From an uncultured Coriobacteriales bacterium (GTDB taxonomy: Bacteria > Actinomycetota > Coriobacteriia > Coriobacteriales > QAMH01), in contig CAKUES010000031.1 of NCBI GenBank assembly GCA_934646835.1, positions 1-17,151 on the forward strand: DNA of 17,151 nt, given 5' to 3'. The position numbers and the translations under genes were made by a program. Positions 6,421 to 12,324 of the stretch are shown in pieces. Numbering within the stretch: the first letter of the stretch is position 1; each line of letters begins with the position of its first letter. The notes beneath the pieces are model-generated. The model was given only the letters and a program-made list of their open reading frames with translations, did no database searches and was not told the origin of the DNA.

Positions 6421-8608
6421 GCTCGCGCTGGGCAACGTCAAGCGTTGCGCGAGGGACTACGGCGTCTACTTCATCACCCTCGCGCTGGCCGTTGCCATGT
6501 TCTACGCCTTCAACTCCCTGCAAGAGCAAACCGTCCTCATCGACGGCTTAGACAGGGCCGGAAACACATCGAAGGCGATGTTCGACATGATGGGGACCTT
6601 CATGCAGATCTTCTCCATCGCCGTCGCCTTTGTCTTGGCCTTCCTCGTCGTCTACGCGAACCGCTTCCTGCTCAAGCGCCGCCGCCGCGAGTTTGGCATG
6701 TACCTCACGCTTGGCATGGGCCCGGGACAGGTCTCGCGCATCCTGCTGGTCGAGGTCGCCATCGTGGGTCTTGTCTCGCTGGCCGTCGGCATCGCGCTCG
6801 GCATCGCGGCAAGCCAGGGCATGGCGTTTGCCACAGCCGCGCTGATGGGCGCGACGATGAGCCAGTACCGCTTCATCGTCTCGACCTCCGCGCTCGTCAT
6901 GACGCTCATCTGCTTCGCGGCGATCTTCGTGCTCTCCGCCATCGTGGATGTCGTCTACATCTCGCGCCGCAAGCTCGCCGACCTCATCAGCACGCACGAG
7001 CTGTCCGAGAAGACGATCATGCGCAACCCCGTCGTAAGCTGCGTGCTCTTCATCGCCTCCCTCGTCATCATTGGCCTAGCCTACTGGCAGCTCAGCATCA
7101 ACGGCCTCGTCCTGATCGACAAGCACTTCTACCTTGCCACCGCCCTGATGCTCGTTGGAACGACGTTGTTCTTCTGGTCCGTGATGGGCTTTGTCAACGT
7201 CGTCGCAGCACGCTCGAAGACCCTGCGCTTCAAGGGACTGAGCTCCTTCACCCTGCGCCAGCTGAGCTCCAAGGTGAACACCGCGTTTGCCTCCATGACC
7301 GTCATCTGCGTCATGCTCTTCTTTGCGGCAACGACACTCGCCGTCGGCTTTGGCATGGTCAAGGCCTTCGTGGGCGACATCGACAAGTCGACGCAGTACG
7401 ACGCCACCATTAGCGAGGTCTCCGGCATGAACGTCGCCTGGACCCCCAAGAAGGCCAAAGACGGCACGCTCGACTACGACACCTTCATCGCCAAGATGAA
7501 GAAGGCCGACCCCGAAGGTTACAAGGCGCGTGAGCACTACCACGGCGACATGGCAGCCTGCCTTGCCGACAGATCCGCCGATTGGGAGCGCGCTGTGAAG
7601 TCGAGCGCCCAGATGGACTTCTACCTCTGCGAGACCAGCCGCGACGAGCTCCTCGAGTCCGTCGGCAAGACCTGTGAGGAGTACGACATCGACAACACCG
7701 GCTACTTCAAGTACCCCACGGTCGTCTCCGTCGAGCAGGTCAACCAGGTCCGCGCCCTGACGGGCAAGAAGCCCTTCGAGCTGGCCGAGGACAGGTTCCT
7801 CATCCTCAACTCGCTGGGCGGAACCGACAAGGTGGCCAAGGCGTTGAGCGACGGCGGAGCCACCCTCACCGTGGGCGGCCACAAGCTGACGGCAACGAGG
7901 GACTTCGACGATATGGAGCTCAAGACCAGCGCCACTGCATCGACCGTGATAGAGATCGCCGTGCCGCAAAGCGCGATCGACAGCCTCAAGGCCAGCGGCG
8001 CCGTCCCCCGCGACTCCATCCTCAACGTGATGTACAAGACCGACCGCCCCACCGGCGATGAGCTCTTGTGGAGCGCAATCTGCGCAGCCTGCCCGTTTTC
8101 TGACACAGAGGGCCTCAGCGTCAGCACAGGCAACACCAGCGAGCACCTCTTCCAAAGCGCCGTCTTCCCGCTGAGCAGCGTAGTCACCGCCCAGGAGATG
8201 GTCGACCAGGCGATGGGCCTGCGCATGATCATCACCTACCTGGCGCTCTACATCGGCTTCGTCTTGATGCTCACAACGGCTGCGGTCCTTGCCATCCAGC
8301 AGCTATCCGAGACAGCCGACTCCCTACCGCGCTACCGCACGCTCTCCACGCTGGGAGCAGACAGCTCGCAGGTCTGCGCCTCCCTGCGCCACCAGACTAT
8401 CGCGTACTTTGCCGCTCCGCTCGTCGTCGCCGCCTGCCACACGGCTTGCGCGCTGCAGGTGATCACCTCGACGCTCATGTCCGAGCTCGGCGTTGACATG
8501 GCCTCGCCCGTCGGCGCGACGGTGACAGTCATCTGCGTGATCTACCTCGTGTACTTTGTCATCGCCTACCAGGCAAGCAAGGCCATGGTGAAAAGCGTCT
8601 TGGTTTAA
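6410..8608 (+). CDS. ABC transporter permease, FtsX family, BceB-like
   Basis: A 732-residue permease with about ten membrane segments: one near the N-terminus (residues 17-36), three between about 57 and 185, three more by about 325, then a large extracellular region (about 330-600) and three C-terminal segments. The N-terminus LALGNVKRCARDYGVYFITLALAVAMFYA is typical of BceB proteins. The single large loop between segments 7 and 8 is the known site of peptide recognition in that family. The start lies inside the ATPase gene (11-base overlap) with GGAGAGG about 8 bases upstream. A strong hairpin terminator follows. The likely job is resistance to a cell-wall-active peptide and co-sensing with the kinase. 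The substrate cannot be read from the sequence. Confidence 0.92.
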   Translation: MTLKLALGNVKRCARDYGVYFITLALAVAMFYAFNSLQEQTVLIDGLDRAGNTSKAMFDMMGTFMQIFSIAVAFVLAFLVVYANRFLLKRRRREFGMYLTLGMGPGQVSRILLVEVAIVGLVSLAVGIALGIAASQGMAFATAALMGATMSQYRFIVSTSALVMTLICFAAIFVLSAIVDVVYISRRKLADLISTHELSEKTIMRNPVVSCVLFIASLVIIGLAYWQLSINGLVLIDKHFYLATALMLVGTTLFFWSVMGFVNVVAARSKTLRFKGLSSFTLRQLSSKVNTAFASMTVICVMLFFAATTLAVGFGMVKAFVGDIDKSTQYDATISEVSGMNVAWTPKKAKDGTLDYDTFIAKMKKADPEGYKAREHYHGDMAACLADRSADWERAVKSSAQMDFYLCETSRDELLESVGKTCEEYDIDNTGYFKYPTVVSVEQVNQVRALTGKKPFELAEDRFLILNSLGGTDKVAKALSDGGATLTVGGHKLTATRDFDDMELKTSATASTVIEIAVPQSAIDSLKASGAVPRDSILNVMYKTDRPTGDELLWSAICAACPFSDTEGLSVSTGNTSEHLFQSAVFPLSSVVTAQEMVDQAMGLRMIITYLALYIGFVLMLTTAAVLAIQQLSETADSLPRYRTLSTLGADSSQVCASLRHQTIAYFAAPLVVAACHTACALQVITSTLMSELGVDMASPVGATVTVICVIYLVYFVIAYQASKAMVKSVLV

Positions 8609-8622
8609 ACGCGGTAACACCT

Positions 8623-8663
8623 GCAAAGCAGGGTCCGATATGTTCGGGCCCTGCTTTTGCTTT
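8623..8663 (+). terminator. Intrinsic terminator of the Bce-type module
   Basis: A stem of about 14 bp (AAAGCAGGGTCCGA paired with TCGGGCCCTGCTTT, one G-U pair) with a short loop lies 15 bases after the permease stop, followed by a short T-rich stretch (TTTTGCTTT). It marks the end of the plus-strand unit. Confidence 0.8.
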
Positions 8664-8667
8664 GGGT

Positions 8668-8781
8668 GCTCGGTGACACACTTTGTCCCAGTGACATTGT
8701 GTGTCGTGTCGAAAGTCTGCCGGTTAACGTGAGCCCTCTACATGACACACAATGTCACTGGGACAAAGTGTGTCACCGAGC
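8668..8781. repeat. Family B inverted repeat, 38-bp perfect arms
   Basis: Arms at 8668-8705 and 8744-8781 are perfect reverse complements over 38 bp, with a 38-bp spacer containing GTTAAC near its centre. Each arm also folds by itself, since GACACAC and GTGTGTC flank an inner TGTC/GACA pair. Each arm carries the framework TGACAC-N8-CCAGTGACA-N5-TGTC found at three other places here. It lies between the Bce-module terminator and larE. No open frame of note is present. Confidence 0.85.
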
Positions 8782-8804
8782 GACGCTCAATCAGAACGTA
8801 ACAA

Positions 8805-8816
8805 TAAACCGGTTTA
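8805..8816. promoter_or_regulatory. 12-bp palindrome upstream of larE
   Basis: TAAACCGGTTTA is a perfect palindrome 63 bp upstream of the larE start. It could be an operator, but its short length means chance cannot be excluded and no regulator is linked to it. Confidence 0.25.
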
Positions 8817-8878
8817 CCAACTTGACGGCACATGGGAAACTAGAACCAAGAACACGCGGCTCCGCCGGAAAGGACACC

Positions 8879-9715
8879 ATGCAACTCCACGACAAACTCG
8901 ACACGCTCCGCAGCATGATCGGCGAGCTGGACTGCGCTGCCGTAAGCTTTTCCGGCGGCGTTGACTCGACCTTCCTTCTGGCCGTCGCGCACGAGGCGCT
9001 CGGCGGGCGCGTCATCGCCATCACGGAGTCAAACCCCCTCTACCCAGCGCGCGAGACAAGCGAGGCGGTCACCTTCTGCAGGGAGCATGGTATCCGCCAG
9101 TATCTAGTCGAGCACGATGTCGACGGCTGGGAGGCACTGCGCGACAACCCCCAAAACCGCTGCTACCTGTGCAAGCGTAAGCTCTTCACCATGCTGCGCC
9201 AAATCGCCGACAAGCGCGCGCTCGAGCTAGGATTCATCGAGGCAGGCCAGCGCATCCCCTACCTCGAGGGTTCCAATGCGAGCGATCTGCTCGACTACCG
9301 CCCCGGCCACAAAGCTGTCAAGGAGCTCGGTGCACTCAGCCCGCTCGAGGCAGCGGGGCTCACCAAGGACGAGATACGCACCCTCTCGCGCGAGATGGGC
9401 CTGTCCACGGCCGACAAGCCCTCCTTCGCCTGCCTGGCAACGCGCTTTCCCTACGGGGAGCCGATAACAGCCGAGTTGCTCAAGCGCGTCGACGCCGCCG
9501 AGCAGCTCCTCATCGACGAGGGCTTTGGACAGCTGCGCGTCCGCATGCACGACCACGGCAACATGGCACGCGTCGAAGTTGCACCGCAACGCATCGTGCA
9601 GCTGCTGGACTTCATGACTCGCGAGGGCAGCGAGCGTTTCCACGCGCTTGGCTTTTCCCACGTGAGCATCGACGTCGACGGCTACCGCACCGGCAGCATG
9701 AACGCGGGGCTGTAG
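8879..9715 (+). CDS. larE: LarE, ATP-dependent sulfur transferase for the nickel-pincer cofactor
   Basis: A 278-residue PP-loop protein of the LarE family. LarE adenylates the carboxylates of pyridinium dicarboxylate mononucleotide and supplies sulfur during synthesis of the nickel-pincer nucleotide used by lactate racemase and related enzymes. Seen: PP-loop SGGVDS (25-30), RCYLCK with C95 and C98, EGSNASDLLDYRPG (130-143), and C185 in SFACLATRFPYG at the position of the sacrificial cysteine of the Lactobacillus enzyme. C95 and C98 are absent from that enzyme; the three cysteines suggest the iron-sulfur type that recycles sulfur catalytically, which is inference. The ATG at 8879 has AAAGGA 4 bases upstream, and the length fits the family. 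No larA, larB or larC lies in the window. Confidence 0.88.
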   Translation: MQLHDKLDTLRSMIGELDCAAVSFSGGVDSTFLLAVAHEALGGRVIAITESNPLYPARETSEAVTFCREHGIRQYLVEHDVDGWEALRDNPQNRCYLCKRKLFTMLRQIADKRALELGFIEAGQRIPYLEGSNASDLLDYRPGHKAVKELGALSPLEAAGLTKDEIRTLSREMGLSTADKPSFACLATRFPYGEPITAELLKRVDAAEQLLIDEGFGQLRVRMHDHGNMARVEVAPQRIVQLLDFMTREGSERFHALGFSHVSIDVDGYRTGSMNAGL

Positions 9716-9724
9716 GCGGCGAAT

Positions 9725-9874
9725 CTAGGAAAGTGCTGCTTAATGCGTGGTTTATGGGGAGGGACAGGGTCCCTCCCCTACGTAATCGGTGGTTTTGCCA
9801 ATCGCACGCAGCGGACAGGCGGCAGTTTTTGCAATCAAGCACGGTGCCATCTGCTTTAATTGGCGTTTCCGCGG
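9725..9874 (+). mobile_element. Family A MITE-like element, longer variant (~150 bp)
   Basis: The element starts CTAGGAAAGTGCTGCTTAATG ten bases after the larE stop. The hairpin core at 9753-9782 is identical to the one at 239, and GGTTTTGCCAATCGCACGC follows. The right end (CTTTAATTGGCGTTTCC) is a weaker match to the left. It is about 30 bp longer than the copies at 3243 and 15755, with the extra sequence between the GCCAATCGC stretch and the right end. The rest of the larE to 10022 gap holds only a possible promoter. Confidence 0.6.
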
Positions 9875-9962
9875 GTCGCTAAACGCCCAAGCCGTCTCAA
9901 AAGCCGACCATCTGCAAAACAGCGGTGGGCAACAAGTAATCCGTCGATGCATCTGCCCGTGA

Positions 9963-9968
9963 TATAGT
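9963..9968 (+). promoter_or_regulatory. Possible -10 box for the CmpB-family gene
   Basis: TATAGT stands 54 bp before the start codon at 10022. No good -35 sequence is present at the expected distance, so this rests on one hexamer. The same TATAGT hexamer stands ahead of the secreted-protein gene at 12256. Confidence 0.35.
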
Positions 9969-10021
9969 CGAGAACTGACTACCAACCACACGCTACGAGC
10001 CCAAACAGCGAAAGGGACGCC

Positions 10022-11260
10022 ATGGCTTTCTGGAACAAGAAAAACGATGTCAGCACGCAGAAGGAGATCTCCCCTGACATCCCCATCGACCAACGCCGCG
10101 TGAACCTCTTCGCCAAGCTCTTCGGCATCCTGTGCATCCTCGTCGGCGGCGGCGTCATCGTGGCCGAGGTGCTCGGCTTCATCTCCCTGTGGCACAAGAT
10201 CTCCCAAGGCACGATCATCGAGGAAAACGCCATCGCCGTTGCAGGCTATGCCGCCTACACCGTCATCCTCGTCCTCATCGCAGCGGTGCATCTGCTGCTT
10301 GGCATCTCAATCATCAAGAACCAGCGCAAGTACGCCGCTCGCACGATACTCGTCCTCATGGCGGCGACCGGCGTGGTGCTCTTCCTCGACATCCTCGTCT
10401 TCGGCATCGGCGACATCACCTTCGTCCTCTTGGCGATTATGATCAGCCAATTTGCCATCTCGTCCTACCTCGACCCCTCCCTGCAAGAAGAGCGCCGCCT
10501 CAGCCGCGAGCTTCGCACCATGGAAGATCAGCGCCAGCTCGAGGCGGGCATGCTCGGCCGCGACCCCTCAGGCAAGGGCTACATCACCTTGAACTTCTTC
10601 AACTGCTTTTGGATCTTCCTCGTCTGCTGCATCTTGGGTGACTTCCTCGAGGTCGGCTTCGTGCTGATCAAGGACGGTCACTTCATGCACCGCAGCGGCA
10701 TGCTCTTTGGCGCGTTCTCCCCCATCTACGGCATGGGCGCGCTGCTCATGACCATGGCGCTCAACCGCTTCTACAAGCGCAACCTCATCCCCATCTTCCT
10801 CATCAGCGCCGTCATCGGCGGTGCGTTCGAGTTCGCCGTCAGCTGGTTTTGGGAGACTGCCTTTGGCGTCGTGTGCTGGGATTACACCGGCACCTTCATG
10901 AACATCGACGGCAGGACCAACCTCTTCTACATGTGCATGTGGGGCATACTCGGCACCGTGTGGATCAAGCTCATGCTTCCGCGCCTGCTCGCGCTCATCA
11001 ACTGTATCCCTTGGAAGTCGCGCTACACCATCACCGTCGTCGTCGCCGCGCTCATGCTCGTCAACGCCGTGATGACCGTCCAATCCATCGATTGCTGGAC
11101 CAAGCGCGTCAACGGCCAGCAGCCCACAACTTCCATCGAGCTGTTCTACGACAGGAACTTCCCCAACGACTACATGGCCACGCACTTCGAGACGATGCAC
11201 ATCCAGCCGAGCGACCAGGGTGACCAGGGCGACCAGGGCGACCAGGGCGACCAATCGTAA
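10022..11260 (+). CDS. CmpB-family (putative ABC-transporter type IV) membrane protein
   Basis: A 412-residue membrane protein. After a polar start there are four membrane segments (about 31-53, 73-97, 106-127, 130-148), a charged stretch (about 150-185), then a region matching the CmpB-type family, PF06541 as I recall it: GDFLEVGF (206-213), G..FGAFSPIYG (226-237), FEFAVSWFWE (269-278), WDYTG-F-N--GR (286-298) and MWGILG (306-311). The biochemical role of this family is not established despite its transporter name. The N-terminal four-segment part looks like an added domain. The C-terminus is a DQG repeat from a 9-bp tandem repeat. The ATG has AAAGGGA 4 bases upstream. It stands alone; the TetR-family gene follows after 104 bp with its own promoter. 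Confidence 0.75.
   Translation: MAFWNKKNDVSTQKEISPDIPIDQRRVNLFAKLFGILCILVGGGVIVAEVLGFISLWHKISQGTIIEENAIAVAGYAAYTVILVLIAAVHLLLGISIIKNQRKYAARTILVLMAATGVVLFLDILVFGIGDITFVLLAIMISQFAISSYLDPSLQEERRLSRELRTMEDQRQLEAGMLGRDPSGKGYITLNFFNCFWIFLVCCILGDFLEVGFVLIKDGHFMHRSGMLFGAFSPIYGMGALLMTMALNRFYKRNLIPIFLISAVIGGAFEFAVSWFWETAFGVVCWDYTGTFMNIDGRTNLFYMCMWGILGTVWIKLMLPRLLALINCIPWKSRYTITVVVAALMLVNAVMTVQSIDCWTKRVNGQQPTTSIELFYDRNFPNDYMATHFETMHIQPSDQGDQGDQGDQGDQS
11211..11255 (+). repeat. 9-bp tandem repeat coding DQG units
   Basis: Five units of a 9-bp sequence (GCGACCAGG and near variants) lie at the very end of the CmpB-family gene and encode its DQG-repeat tail. The unit length keeps the reading frame, so changes in copy number would alter tail length without a frameshift. 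Confidence 0.8.
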
Positions 11261-11292
11261 TCTGCCGACTGCGGACAGCACCCCTCATCGCG

Positions 11293-11340
11293 CTACATGT
11301 TGTCGTATAATCTGCGAGCACAAAACACGACAACATGTAG
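11293..11340 (+). promoter_or_regulatory. TetR-gene promoter inside a 14-bp inverted repeat (candidate operator)
   Basis: CTACATGTTGTCGT at 11293-11306 and its perfect reverse complement at 11327-11340 are separated by 20 bp. A consensus -10 TATAAT sits at 11306-11311, starting on the last base of the left arm, so the transcription start would fall between the arms at about 11318. This geometry suits autorepression by the TetR-family protein encoded 25 bp downstream. No clear -35 was seen. The functional reading is inference. Confidence 0.65.
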
Positions 11341-11364
11341 CACAAACGCAAAACGAGGTGGCAG

Positions 11365-12108
11365 ATGAAGCAGGCAGAGCGCGTTGCGCGCACAAAAGCC
11401 GCACTGATCGACGCATTTTGGAAGCTGTACAAATCCAAGCCGATTGACCAGATCTCTGTGAGGGAGATCACGGATGCTGCCGGCGTCTACCGCTCTACGT
11501 TCTACCTCTACTTCAAGGATGCAAACACCGTGCTCGCCATGCTCGAAGACGAGCTGCTCGAGCGCCTGACGATACTGCTCGAGAGCGTCGAGAACAAATC
11601 CTCCTTTGCAGACCTCCCTGCGATCTTCGCCCTCTTCTACAAGAAGGAGGGCAGCTACCTCCACCCGCTGCTGGGCCCTGACGGCGACCATACCTTTGCC
11701 GAGCGTGTGCTCGGCCTGATTCGACCCGCGCTCGAGGAGGCCAGCGAGCTTGATGCCCAAGCCTTCGACATGAGCCTCAGGTTCTACTGCAGCGCCGTCA
11801 TCGGCCTCTTTGGCGCCTACTACACGCGCCGCCGCAAGATCTCGCTCGACAGCGTGGCCGAGCTGGCCGCAGGCTTGATCGCAGGTGCTGTTGTTCCTGC
11901 AGCAAGCGAGGCTACCGAAAACATCGGGGAAAGCGCTGCTGACGAGCAAACACCTGCCGCGACACCGGCCGAGGCACCCGAAGCCGCCGAGGACAAGCCC
12001 AAGAAGAAACCCGCCAAGCCCAAGGCCAAGGCCAAGCCCGCTCCCAAGCCCAAGCCGGCACCTGTCGAGCCCGGAGAGGACGAGGACATCCAAATGGCGC
12101 TGTTCTAG
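11365..12108 (+). CDS. TetR/AcrR-family regulator with a lysine/proline-rich tail
   Basis: A 247-residue TetR-family transcription factor. The N-terminal DNA-binding domain (about 6-55) shows the helix-turn-helix ISVREITDAAGVYRSTFYLYF (30-50). A helical ligand-binding domain follows to about residue 175. The remaining ~70 residues are unusual: an acidic/alanine part (177-210), then a lysine/proline/alanine part rich in KPK and KAK (211-233), ending in acidic EDEDIQMALF. That tail resembles histone-H1-like or nucleoid-associated extensions and could bind DNA non-specifically. The ATG has GAGGTGG about 6 bases upstream. A perfect inverted repeat overlaps its promoter, suggesting autoregulation. 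Ligand and other targets are unknown; no transporter adjoins it, and the nearest genes are the CmpB-family gene before and the secreted protein after. Confidence 0.85.
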   Translation: MKQAERVARTKAALIDAFWKLYKSKPIDQISVREITDAAGVYRSTFYLYFKDANTVLAMLEDELLERLTILLESVENKSSFADLPAIFALFYKKEGSYLHPLLGPDGDHTFAERVLGLIRPALEEASELDAQAFDMSLRFYCSAVIGLFGAYYTRRRKISLDSVAELAAGLIAGAVVPAASEATENIGESAADEQTPAATPAEAPEAAEDKPKKKPAKPKAKAKPAPKPKPAPVEPGEDEDIQMALF

Positions 12109-12183
12109 CGGCATTTGCGACACCAGATGACACCAGATGTAGCAGTAGCAGTTGGCGTCGCGGAAGACTCAACATCCTTGTCT

Positions 12184-12245
12184 TTAATATTCATCTAATG
12201 ATTCAAATTAATGGTCTTCTAATCGTAATCTAACGACTCGCTAAT
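12184..12245 (+). promoter_or_regulatory. Six phased YTAAY boxes upstream of the secreted-protein promoter
   Basis: TTAAT or CTAAT-like boxes begin at 12184, 12195, 12208, 12219, 12230 (CTAAC) and 12241. The steps are 11, 13, 11, 11 and 11 bp, so nearly all lie on one face of the helix. They end 10 bp before a TATAGT -10 that lacks a good -35, the usual arrangement of an activator-dependent promoter. The stretch is markedly AT-rich for this genome. The binding protein is unknown, and intrinsic DNA bending is an alternative. The gap also holds a tandem 10-bp duplication (GACACCAGAT) at 12119-12138. Confidence 0.5.
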
Positions 12246-12255
12246 CTTTGCTCCA

Positions 12256-12261
12256 TATAGT
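12256..12261 (+). promoter_or_regulatory. Likely -10 box of the secreted-protein gene
   Basis: TATAGT follows the phased boxes, placing the transcription start near 12268 and giving a leader of about 57 bases. Nothing resembling TTGACA is found at the right spacing. Confidence 0.45.
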
Positions 12262-12324
12262 TCCTTCATGAGAGGCCGGGTTTACAAACCGCGACCAGAA
12301 CCCTCCAATGAAAGAAGGAGCATT

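Noticed and set aside
7076..8155. 359-codon minus-strand frame opposite the permease
   Set aside because: It is a shadow of the permease extracellular region, with no family features and no promoter or ribosome-binding site.
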